A DNA stretch of 64,000 nt. It comes from Aeoliella mucimassa (GTDB lineage Bacteria; Planctomycetota; Planctomycetia; Pirellulales; Lacipirellulaceae). The stretch's first letter is position 1. Every line of letters starts with the position of its first letter. This document shows positions 51,533 to 58,742 of this stretch, piece after piece. The notes below the pieces were generated by a model. The model was not told the DNA's origin and made no database searches. It saw nothing but the letters and a program-made list of their open reading frames with translations. Location of the stretch: NCBI RefSeq assembly GCF_007748035.1, contig NZ_CP036278.1, positions 5,332,001 through 5,396,000 of the forward strand, given 5' to 3'. The translations under genes and the position numbers were made by a program.

Positions 51533-51618
51533 AGAGCATGCGCGTACTGGCGCTATGAGGCGGAGATGAACCCGCCCGGGGTCCTTGCGGATACCCCACA
51601 CCAATACGCGCATGCTCT
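51533..51618. ncRNA. Three-way-junction structured element
   Basis: Arms AGAGCATGCGCGTA (51533-51546) and TACGCGCATGCTCT (51605-51618) pair perfectly, with three more pairs inside a mismatch. Within lie two hairpins: GGCGG/CCGCC (51559-51576) and GGGGTCC/GGATACCCC (51578-51597, loop TTGC). The result is a compact three-way junction of 86 bases. The strand is unknown. It lies 49 bases upstream of the ATG at 51484, so on the minus strand it would be a leader RNA. It could also act as DNA. Confidence 0.55.
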
Positions 51619-51730
51619 CTGATTTCATCGTTGGGTTTCATAGTCATCTATTCCCGTTAAGGGCGTTTCATGCTCACATTCTGCATTTCCGCCACTGAAA
51701 GGTCAAGCGCACTTTCTGGGTGTTCACTAG

Positions 51731-52202
51731 CGATCGGTTCAGGCAACGTTGCCTGAACCGATCGGCCACCGCCTGCAGCACCACCGCCAGCGACGTGGCG
51801 GGATCTCAATCGCGACCGCCCCCAACATTCAGCAAAAAGTTGCTGAAGGTTCGCTCGAAAGGTTCAGGCATTTTTGCCTGACGTTTCGCCGCTCGTAGAC
51901 TCAGGAACTGTTTCCTGAGTTTACGAAGCACTCAGAACCGGTTGTGCAAAAAGTGGCACAACCGATCGGCCCACACTCACGCTTCGAAACCGGTGGAAAA
52001 TATTCCACCGATTTCGCCACCCGACTCCGGAAATAATTCCGGAGTCTATCCACCATCGCTGCGGTCAGAAATCGGTGCAAAAAGTTGCACCGATTTCCAG
52101 TCGATCGACCACCGCCGCCAGCGACGTCGCTCGAGTACTCGTTGAACCTTCCGGTAAACTTACCGGGATGTTCGATCTGTTCAGGAAACGTTTCCTGGAC
52201 AG
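51731..52202. repeat. Array of eleven non-identical hairpins
   Basis: Stems start at 51731, 51784, 51828, 51864, 51899, 51939, 51991, 52023, 52068, 52151 and 52177. Arms are 6-16 bp, and loops are mostly 2-8 bases (AAAG, ATAA, AATA, CG, AC). Examples are CGGTGGAA-AATA-TTCCACCG and GACTCCGGAA-ATAA-TTCCGGAGTC. The first is a perfect 34-bp palindrome. Stem sequences differ, but most close with A/T pairs at the loop and G/C pairs below. No frame across this region looks coding. None has a terminator T-tract. Confidence 0.85.
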
Positions 52203-52225
52203 AATCGCTCGGCCGAGCCCGCCGC

Positions 52226-52558
52226 CTACGACGGTGGCACCAGGCCGACCTCCTGTTTCAGCATCGCCAACTCCTCGCGCAGCACCTTATTCGCGTTTTC
52301 GACCGACTCACGAGCGACGGCCTGCACGTCGGCGGGCAACTGTGCGATTCGCTTCTCTGCAACCTCGCTGCCGAGCGTTAACAGCTCTTCGAACGTGCTG
52401 CACGCGCGGACCTCGTCGACGGTGACCAGGTCCGTGATTAGCCAGTCGACGAAAGCCGAGGTCATGTGCTCGGCCGCCTGGTGCATCTGAATATCGATGT
52501 GGGGCAGGCCGACGTAGCAATCTACGAAGAGCTTGCGAATGTGTTTGTCGATGGTCAT
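52226..52558 (-). CDS. Small helical element protein, unknown
   Basis: 110 residues, mostly helical: MTIDKHIRKLFVDCYVGLPH, then HQAAEHMTSAFVDWLITDLV, and a C-terminal coiled-coil-like KRIAQLPADVQAVARESVEN. It follows the tape-measure-like gene by 10 bases, so translation is probably coupled. The longer frame in this register overlaps that gene and is rejected. In phages this position often holds a tail chaperone or minor tail protein, but there is no sequence support for that. Confidence 0.6.
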   Translation of the reverse strand: MTIDKHIRKLFVDCYVGLPHIDIQMHQAAEHMTSAFVDWLITDLVTVDEVRACSTFEELLTLGSEVAEKRIAQLPADVQAVARESVENANKVLREELAMLKQEVGLVPPS

Positions 52559-52568
52559 GCGTTTCTCA

Positions 52569-54446
52569 CTACTCCTGTTGGGTCGTGCCGTAGCGTTCGT
52601 AGAGGAGTTCGCCAGCAGATTTCTCAGGCGTGCCGTAGACTCGCACAGGCACGCGCTCGCTGCCCTTATCCAGCTCGTTTTGCTCTTGAATCCCAAGGCT
52701 TCGTTTTTGGACTTCCAATTGCTCTTCTAGTAGCGGAATGAGCCTCTGAAGCACGATCGCTTCGTTTGCGTTGCCGGGGGTCGACTGCAAATACTTCGCG
52801 TACCCAAGGCGGTTCTCGAGACCGATGTATTCGTTCCTCGCCGCGCCTAGCACGATACTGCGATCATCACCTAGCGCGTCTTGCGTATTCGTCAGGCCGC
52901 GACCAATGGCCGCCATGGTTGGATGGCCGCGACGGAGCCAGGCTGCTTCGATGTCGTTCGCGGCCGCCTCGCTCGCCGATTCAATATCGCCATACTTCAA
53001 GGCCGCATCTTTCAACCGACCAGCCGAGCCGGGCACCATATTCGCGGCGCTCACGGAAGGATCGACATCAATGAACCGGCGAGCATCCAGGTAGCCATCG
53101 GCCGCGGCGAGGTTGCTGCGAATCCGAGCGAAGCCTGCACGATCGTTCTGCAACGCCGAGAACGCCATCGCAGCGTTGCTCTCGCCCAACACGTTGATGG
53201 CCGTGCTTCCAGCATCTACTTGCGATTGGATGCTATCGAGCGTTTCTACCAGCGTCCCTTTCGCCAGGCCGCGACGTAGGAGCGAGTTATAGAACGCGCC
53301 GAGCTGCGTTCCCGCCTGGTCGATGTTGCCCGCCTGTTTTTCCAGCACGGCCAACGCCGCCATTGAAGAGTCGCCGGTGAACTTCAACTCGCGAGACTGC
53401 TGCCCAAACTTCGTGCTGGCCTGGGCGGTCTCAGCCGCCGACACCTGCGTTTCCTTCGAAGACACTGAGACACGGTCGGCGATTTCGCGCAGTGAATACC
53501 GCCCATCATACAGGTTGCCAACTTTGCTGGCGGACTTGCCGAACTCAATCAGCTTGTCGCCAGCGATTTGTCGGTTCTCTCCGATATCGAGGAGCGCCCT
53601 CACGTCCTCTTTCGAGTAGCCTGCATTCTTCACAGCGATCGCGAAATCACCGCCCTGCGAGTAATTCTCGAAGATGCCGCGTTTGACCGCCTCCCGAGCC
53701 ACGCCGAGATTGGCCAAGTAATCTTCCGGCGAGTCGGAGACCTGCTGCAGCTCGCCGAGTGACCCGAGCGATTCAACCACCGCGCTGCTGGCCGACTGCG
53801 CGGTTTGTTCCATCTGACGGAGTGTCTGCATTGCCGTGCTGGCGGCCGACCCAACGCTCAGCAAGCCAGTCACGCCAGCGGCCAAACCGCTAAGCACCTG
53901 CTTGCTGAACATCCCCTTGGTGGCCGAGGTCGCCGCGTGCAGCTCGCCACGAAGCTGGGCGATCCTACGTCGCCGCGTCTCTACGCTGATCGCATCCGCC
54001 CGGTGCAGCTTAATCGTTTCACGTAGTTTTCGGTTGAACGACTCCTGCGGAGTTTCCAGCGACTGCTTGAGCGTTTCACCCTGCTGCCGCAGCGCCTGCT
54101 TGACTCGCTCCGACTCCGCTGCGAGCTTGCGTTCGCTCTCGGCCGCCTCCCGAAGCTTTGGGTCGAGGCGGTCAAGCTGTTGACGCCAACGATTCGCAGC
54201 GGCTTCGGCCTTGCCTTGCTCCAAGGCTCCCTTTTCGACGTACTGGGCGAGCCGCGCGAGCTTGTGGTTATACTGCTCGACCTTGTCGCCCGTGGCCGCG
54301 AATCGCTCCGCCTCGCTCTTCAGCTTCGCGAGGCCTTTCGCCGCGCCGGCCCCTTGCTGTTCCGATTTGTCGAGTTCGGCGTTTAGCTGACGGATCAGCT
54401 CCACCGCACCGCGACCGGAGCCTTGAAGTTCGAACTTTGTGCCCAT
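52569..54446 (-). CDS. Tape-measure-like tail protein
   Basis: 625 residues. The N-terminal 200 are a long charged coiled coil (ELIRQLNAELDKSEQQGAGA, then many Lys/Glu/Arg/Ala repeats). Then come a hydrophobic Gly/Ala segment (SKQVLSGLAAGVTGLLSVGSA, about residues 187-207) and a helical C-terminal half rich in Ala, Gly and Asp. This is the usual layout of phage tail tape-measure proteins, which set tail length. At 625 residues it is on the short side. No other tail gene is recognisable nearby, so the role is inferred. Confidence 0.7.
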   Translation of the reverse strand: MGTKFELQGSGRGAVELIRQLNAELDKSEQQGAGAAKGLAKLKSEAERFAATGDKVEQYNHKLARLAQYVEKGALEQGKAEAAANRWRQQLDRLDPKLREAAESERKLAAESERVKQALRQQGETLKQSLETPQESFNRKLRETIKLHRADAISVETRRRRIAQLRGELHAATSATKGMFSKQVLSGLAAGVTGLLSVGSAASTAMQTLRQMEQTAQSASSAVVESLGSLGELQQVSDSPEDYLANLGVAREAVKRGIFENYSQGGDFAIAVKNAGYSKEDVRALLDIGENRQIAGDKLIEFGKSASKVGNLYDGRYSLREIADRVSVSSKETQVSAAETAQASTKFGQQSRELKFTGDSSMAALAVLEKQAGNIDQAGTQLGAFYNSLLRRGLAKGTLVETLDSIQSQVDAGSTAINVLGESNAAMAFSALQNDRAGFARIRSNLAAADGYLDARRFIDVDPSVSAANMVPGSAGRLKDAALKYGDIESASEAAANDIEAAWLRRGHPTMAAIGRGLTNTQDALGDDRSIVLGAARNEYIGLENRLGYAKYLQSTPGNANEAIVLQRLIPLLEEQLEVQKRSLGIQEQNELDKGSERVPVRVYGTPEKSAGELLYERYGTTQQE

Positions 54447-54471
54447 GCTTAAATCCCTTCTGAGAGCCTCT

Positions 54472-54561
54472 GTAAGTAAGTGATTTGGCGGCGAGGAGCT
54501 TCTGGAATACCGGGGGGAACGCCATCTGGGGCCTTCTAGCCGCGCCCACTTACTTACTTAC
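54472..54561. repeat. Inverted repeat GTAAGTAAGT / ACTTACTTAC
   Basis: GTAAGTAAGT at 54472-54481 and ACTTACTTACTTAC at 54548-54561 are complementary over at least ten bases, spaced by about 66. They lie upstream of the tape-measure start and could form a leader hairpin or a protein site. Confidence 0.45.
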
Positions 54562-54725
54562 CCTCTGACCTTCGAGTAAATAAAAGTGCCGCGATTGCTG
54601 GCGGAGCCCACTGCGGGAGGGGGGGCCGGCAAAGGACCCTTGGCCCCCGGGGGGGGTGGGGGGTGCCCCAGGGCTCGCCACAGCTCGCCTGCCATCGCCT
54701 CGCGTTGGCTTTTGCTTTGGCTCAT
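54558..54725 (-). CDS. Small element protein
   Basis: 55 residues: MSQSKSQREAMAGELWRALG, a proline run (HPPPPPGAKGPLPAPPP) and a short end NRGTFIYSKVRG. AAGGG lies about ten bases upstream of the ATG at 54725. A longer frame in the same register is possible but lacks a site. It lies between two element genes on the same strand. No function. Confidence 0.4.
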   Translation of the reverse strand: MSQSKSQREAMAGELWRALGHPPPPPGAKGPLPAPPPAVGSASNRGTFIYSKVRG

Positions 54726-54841
54726 CACCTGAGCCCTTTTCGTCAACCCAACGCAATAGCAGCCCGCTGGTGAATTCAAGTGGCAGCGGGCCGCCAGCGG
54801 CCGACCGTCGCGAGCAAGCCCGCTGCCATCCGCAAGGTCTG

Positions 54842-55036
54842 CTACAGTGGTAGGCGGCCCATTTTCGAGGCTTCGCGTGCGTTGGGATTCCGACGCTTCA
54901 AAATTGCCCACGCTTGCCTGCGAGTCTTGCCGCTTTCTCGTTGGATCTCGCGCACCTTGACGCGTGCCTCCGCTAGCGACAGGCCTCCCACTTCTTCCTC
55001 ACTGGCTTGACTGTTTGATTGTTCGCTCATCTCCAT
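54842..55036 (-). CDS. Small charged element protein
   Basis: 64 residues with a charged middle (LAEARVKVREIQRESGKTRR, then QAWAILKRRNPNAREASK). AAGGAG lies six bases before the ATG at 55036, a strong site. The basic helix-rich C-terminus could bind nucleic acid. It lies in the run of minus-strand element genes. Confidence 0.6.
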   Translation of the reverse strand: MEMSEQSNSQASEEEVGGLSLAEARVKVREIQRESGKTRRQAWAILKRRNPNAREASKMGRLPL

Positions 55037-55087
55037 GACTCCTTTGCAAAACCTAAAACGGAAAAACCGCCACCACGACTGATTAGC

Positions 55088-55989
55088 TCAGTCGCTCGGC
55101 AGCAGCATCGAAACTTCTAGCTGTCGCGCATTGATCCACGCATGGATCGGCTCGCGTGATTCTTCCACCAATTGCTCGATCTCTTGGTGAAGCTCCGCAA
55201 GCTTCTTTTCTTTCGCTGGAATGGCTTCACGCATGCTCTCAAGAAACTCGCTCCACCTTTTACGATTCAGCGATTTCTTTCCTTCGCTGGAGACTTCCAA
55301 GGCCTCCGGGCAGAGGTTCTTCACCGCCTGCCATACGATGCGATATCGAGTGTGTGGCGAAAGCCAAGACCACAGCGATTGCGAATTGCTTTGATCGCTC
55401 ATTCTCTTTTCGTCTGCGATCTCGCGAGCAAGATGCTCGGCCGCTCGCCGCGATGCATCCACCCCCAAATCCGTGGCTCGACGCTCGACGACTTCACGTA
55501 AGATGGGGGGAGCCGATTTGCACAAACAATCATACAAGCGTTTGATGCGAATCACGTCGCTGTTCGCTTTCGAGTGCCGTTCGCGGAGACCAGCCAGCCG
55601 TGAGGTAATTGCTCGCAACTGAGACTCCAACGCCGGTTCGTTTTCCGCCTCTACCGAAAGATCCTCGATAGTGGCCCGCGTTTCATTTAGCGTTTTTTCG
55701 GCTTCCTCCAGTTTCTGTTGGGCGGCCTGTAACGGTTCGGGCCAGCCCCCGATTTCCTCAAGCATTCGATTGCAATTGCGGCGAGCCTGTAAGAGTCTCG
55801 CAACGTCGTGCTTGCTCTCGATTCGAGGCTGGCCGCTCCGACCGCTCGCTACGCCCGTCTGGAGTATCGCCCACTCTTCTGGGCTCACATGAAATTCAGC
55901 GGGGGTGAGTAGGGCATGGCGAGATTCTAGGGCATCGACAACCGCCTCGAACGCAACCGCCATCCGCAGTTTGTTTTCTCGCTCGTTGT
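55088..55989 (-). pseudogene. Coiled-coil element protein, main part of an IS-split gene
   Basis: The present frame from the ATG at 55963 gives 291 residues. Upstream of that ATG the frame stays open to the IS edge (DNERENKLR). The protein is rich in Glu/Lys/Ala coiled coils (QAAQQKLEEAEKTLNETRA and KEKKLAELHQEIEQLVEESR), with a conserved-looking SPHTRYRIVWQAVKNLCPEAL segment. Joined to the 22 codons at 56891-56956 through one copy of the target triplet it makes about 323 residues in frame. No family is recognised. The fragment could still be translated from 55963. Confidence 0.65.
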
Positions 55990-56890
55990 CTCAGAACGTG
56001 TTTTGAAATTGCCTGATTAAAGAAAAACAGCTACGGCTCCCTCTTTTGGTTAGCAGCCTGAGGAAGGAGCCGTAGCATGAAAACGGAAAGGAAGTATGGC
56101 AGTGATGTCACCGATCGACAATGGCAATTGCTTCGTCAGTTGTTGCCAGCACGTTCGCAGTTCGGACGTCGTCCGATTGACCGCCGGCGGATCATCAACG
56201 CGATCTTGTACGTCGTCCGCACGGGCTGCCAGTGGCGGATGCTGCCTAAGGACTTTCCGAATTGGAGTACGGTTTACGGCATCTTCTGGCGTTGGAGAAA
56301 TGATGGCACGTGGCAGAAGATTCATGATGCGTTGCGAGCCAAAACACGCAAAGCGGCAGGCAAGAAGTCGACACCCACGGTAGCGATCATCGACAGCCAA
56401 TCGGTTCGCACGGCCGAAGGAGGTGAAGAAAGGGGCTACGATTCGGCCAAGAAAATCACGGGCCGCAAGCGTCATGTGGCGGTCGATACGCTCGGATTGT
56501 TGCTCGCGATAGTCGTTCATAGCGCGGATTGGCAGGACCAGGACGGAGCCGAATGGGTAATGGACAAGCTGGGCGAGCAATTCAAGCGAATCAAGATTGT
56601 GTTTGGCGACTTCGCGTACGGTCGATCAGGGTTGCCCGATTGGACCTGGGAAACGTTTGGTTGGATTCTACAAACGGTGCTCAGGCCAGTCGGCCTAAAA
56701 GGGTTTGTGGTATTGCCGAAGCGATGGATCGTGGAACGAACTTTCGCCTGGCTGGCCCGACATCGACGGAACAGCAAGGACTACGAAAAAACAACCGCCT
56801 CCAGCGAAGCCATCACCTACGTCGCCATGATCAGCCTCATGTCGAAAAGACTGGCCAGCGCGGAAAAGTGAATTTTAAAACACGTTCTAA
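55990..56890 (+). mobile_element. IS5-family insertion sequence
   Basis: The element proper is about 55993-56887 (895 bp). Ends GAACGTGTTTTGAAATT (left) and, reversed, GAACGTGTTTTAAAATT (right) match with one change. It is flanked by TCA (55990-55992) and TAA (56888-56890), which fit the TNA target of the IS1031-like group but are not identical. It carries one transposase gene and lies against the direction of the surrounding genes. Confidence 0.85.
56077..56871 (+). CDS. IS5-family DDE transposase
   Basis: 264 residues, intact. The N-terminal part has VTDRQWQLLRQLLPARSQFGR and an INAILYVVRTGCQWRMLP segment. The DDE residues sit in AIIDSQSVR, VFGDFAYGR and the PKRWIVERTFAWLARHRRN end. The gene starts at the ATG at 56077 with AGGAAGGAG upstream. 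It is complete in a single frame, so no programmed shift is needed. It may still be active. Confidence 0.93.
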   Translation: MKTERKYGSDVTDRQWQLLRQLLPARSQFGRRPIDRRRIINAILYVVRTGCQWRMLPKDFPNWSTVYGIFWRWRNDGTWQKIHDALRAKTRKAAGKKSTPTVAIIDSQSVRTAEGGEERGYDSAKKITGRKRHVAVDTLGLLLAIVVHSADWQDQDGAEWVMDKLGEQFKRIKIVFGDFAYGRSGLPDWTWETFGWILQTVLRPVGLKGFVVLPKRWIVERTFAWLARHRRNSKDYEKTTASSEAITYVAMISLMSKRLASAEK

Positions 56891-56956
56891 GATCGCGAGC
56901 ACCTCATTTGTGACGGGCAGCAGGCGGGTTTCTTTCTTCTGAGTCGCGGTCGGCAT
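56891..56956 (-). pseudogene. N-terminal 22 codons of the IS-split gene
   Basis: ATG at 56954-56956 with AAAGGA eight bases upstream, then MPTATQKKETRLLPVTNEVL and AI. The frame runs straight into the IS end. Its 5' side follows the S49 peptidase gene in the run of element genes. Confidence 0.6.
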
Positions 56957-57001
56957 CTTCAATCCTTTGTGGTGGTGGGGGGGGAGTGGTTTGTTGCTCT
57001 T

Positions 57002-57922
57002 CTAGTGGAGCCGCCGGTAGTCGTCGGCAGCTTCGGCAAGTGTTGGGTATTTGCGTCGCAAAGCAGCCTCCTGTGATTCACTGAGGTCTGCCAAATAGTC
57101 GATGCCAGGGTGCGCGGCGATAGCCAGCTCGGCGTATTTCTCGTAGGCATCCTTGCCGTGAAGATCGGCGTGCTTGTCGTTCGCCAGCACCTTCGCGATG
57201 GCATGCTCGGGTGCTGCCACCTCGTCGACGAAGCCCCGCTTCAACGCTTCCTCTGCGTAGTAGGTTTCGGCGGAAATCGCCTGCAGTATCTGGTCGGAAG
57301 TCATGCGTTTTCTTGAGCGCCGCGGCGGCACGCGATTTATATACGCGAGGAACCACCTGCTAACTTCCTCCACCTGTGCGCGAACCGCCTCAATATCGCC
57401 CTCAGTGACAGGCACGCCGGGCATTCCGCGATGCTTCGCATTTGCCGAGGCAACCGGAATCACTTTAATGCCAGCCGCTTCGTAAGCCGCGCTCGAATCA
57501 GTGAGCACCGAAACCACACCAACGGAGCCCACCACCGTTGAAGGCGAGGCGACGATTGTGGTTGCTTGCGAGGCGATCCAATAGGCGGCGCTCGCTAGGT
57601 ATTCGCTCGCAACCACAGTTACCGCTTTCGCTTCGCTCAGCTCTCGCACAAGATCGGCTGTTTCAGGTGTGCCAGCGACCAGACCGCCCGGCGAACTCAT
57701 GCGCAGGATTACGTGGCCGACTGAGTCGTTTCGCAGCAACGAGTAGAGCCGCTCACGAACCCGCTCCAGATACCAAGGCGTCAACACGCCGTCGATCCGG
57801 CTTGTCGCGACCATTTTTGATTCCTCGCGATAACGCGCAACCTGGTGCGTTGGCGAAATCGCCAACGCTTCGTGAAGTTCAGCAGTTGCCGCCGGCAGCA
57901 GTGCCGCTAATTCGTGCCTCAT
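57002..57922 (-). CDS. S49-family (SppA-like) peptidase, phage type
   Basis: 306 residues. The clp/crotonase-like fold has VILRMSSPGGLVAG (71-84), then YLASAAYWIAS with nucleophile Ser111, and SPSTVVGSVGVV. Lys163 in ANAKHRG lies 52 residues after the serine, the same spacing as the Ser-Lys pair of Bacillus SppA. Phage members process the capsid or scaffold. With no capsid gene here, the substrate is unknown. The start at 57922 overlaps the upstream stop by ATGA; the longer frame is unrelated. Confidence 0.85.
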   Translation of the reverse strand: MRHELAALLPAATAELHEALAISPTHQVARYREESKMVATSRIDGVLTPWYLERVRERLYSLLRNDSVGHVILRMSSPGGLVAGTPETADLVRELSEAKAVTVVASEYLASAAYWIASQATTIVASPSTVVGSVGVVSVLTDSSAAYEAAGIKVIPVASANAKHRGMPGVPVTEGDIEAVRAQVEEVSRWFLAYINRVPPRRSRKRMTSDQILQAISAETYYAEEALKRGFVDEVAAPEHAIAKVLANDKHADLHGKDAYEKYAELAIAAHPGIDYLADLSESQEAALRRKYPTLAEAADDYRRLH

Positions 57923-58518
57923 TTTGAGTGACCTCGTGTAACTTCGGTGAACGTTTCGAATGCAAACGCTTCGTCTCGGGAAAGCAGCAGCGAGAACAAC
58001 GACTCGGCCAACTCCGCGCCGATGTGCTGATCCCGAAGCCACAGCAATCGTTCGCGGGAAACTTGCCAGCCAACGCCGGGACCGGGCACCTGGTCGGCGT
58101 GCCAGCGCCAGCCAGTTGCCAACTCGCCGTCGAGCGTGCGCGCCGCGGTAACACCAACGGTCGATTCGGGCGTGACGAAAGTCACATCGAAATAAGTGCT
58201 TAATCTCAGGCCGTAGCCGAGACCAGCGCGAAGCAGCAGGCCAACCGGCAGGCGTCTTTCCTGCCGAGCAAACCGCACCGCCTGCTCGACCAGAGCGAAG
58301 CCTTGAGTTGCTTGGCAGTTCGAATCAAAAACGATGAGCGTCGGCCGCGTGAAGCTCTCAATCAGGTCAGCCGCTTCCACCCATCTATCGAAATCAATCG
58401 TGCCATTCAAGCGAAGCACGTCGAGCGCCGAGTGCCATTCCTGGAAAACCTCGCCGGCAGCCTCGCCGCGGGCAACATCGCCAACGAAGGTTGCTTTTCT
58501 GGTTTGTGTATCGCTCAT
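57919..58518 (-). CDS. S49-like protein lacking the catalytic serine
   Basis: 199 residues. It aligns with the peptidase downstream: LIVFDSNCQATQGFALVEQA takes the place of the SSPGG strand-helix. LRAGLGYGLRLSTYFDVTFVTPESTVGVT takes the place of the nucleophile helix and SPST motif. The serine position becomes Gly101 and SSPGG is lost. I read it as an inactive paralogue, perhaps a structural partner of the active one. The likeness is by eye. It overlaps both neighbours by ATGA. Confidence 0.65.
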   Translation of the reverse strand: MSDTQTRKATFVGDVARGEAAGEVFQEWHSALDVLRLNGTIDFDRWVEAADLIESFTRPTLIVFDSNCQATQGFALVEQAVRFARQERRLPVGLLLRAGLGYGLRLSTYFDVTFVTPESTVGVTAARTLDGELATGWRWHADQVPGPGVGWQVSRERLLWLRDQHIGAELAESLFSLLLSRDEAFAFETFTEVTRGHSK

Positions 58519-58742
58519 AATTCGCCATCCTCCACAATTCCAAGCAGTGCCGCTTCACAAGCCGGACCAATCGGCTCGCCTGCCGGCCAGGTCGCCAGCA
58601 ACGCTTCCGCCATGTTTGGCAAGTGCTCGCGCAGCAGGCGTTCGGCCTCGTCGCGGCCGATTCGCTTCGCTCGCTCCCGGGTAGCACGTGTGAACGGCTC
58701 GCGCTGACACTGCTTTGGCGGTCGCGGGTAAAGCCTTTTCAT
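58515..58742 (-). CDS. Small element protein, unknown
   Basis: 75 residues: MKRLYPRPPKQCQREPFTRA, then TRERAKRIGRDEAERLLREH and an acidic Ala-rich end. Overlaps both neighbours by four bases (ATGA), which supports it as a real coupled gene. No family is recognised. Confidence 0.6.
   Translation of the reverse strand: MKRLYPRPPKQCQREPFTRATRERAKRIGRDEAERLLREHLPNMAEALLATWPAGEPIGPACEAALLGIVEDGEL

Noticed and set aside
51533-51618. Hammerhead ribozyme or tmRNA
   Set aside because: The three-way shape fits loosely, but the CUGAUGA/GAAA core of a hammerhead and the tRNA-like ends of tmRNA are absent on both strands.
51426-51647. 73-residue frame through the three-way junction
   Set aside because: It overlaps the better supported gene at 51038-51484 in another frame and runs through a strongly structured region.
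51731-52202. CRISPR array
   Set aside because: The repeated units are hairpins of unlike sequence with variable spacing; there are no identical repeats and no cas genes.
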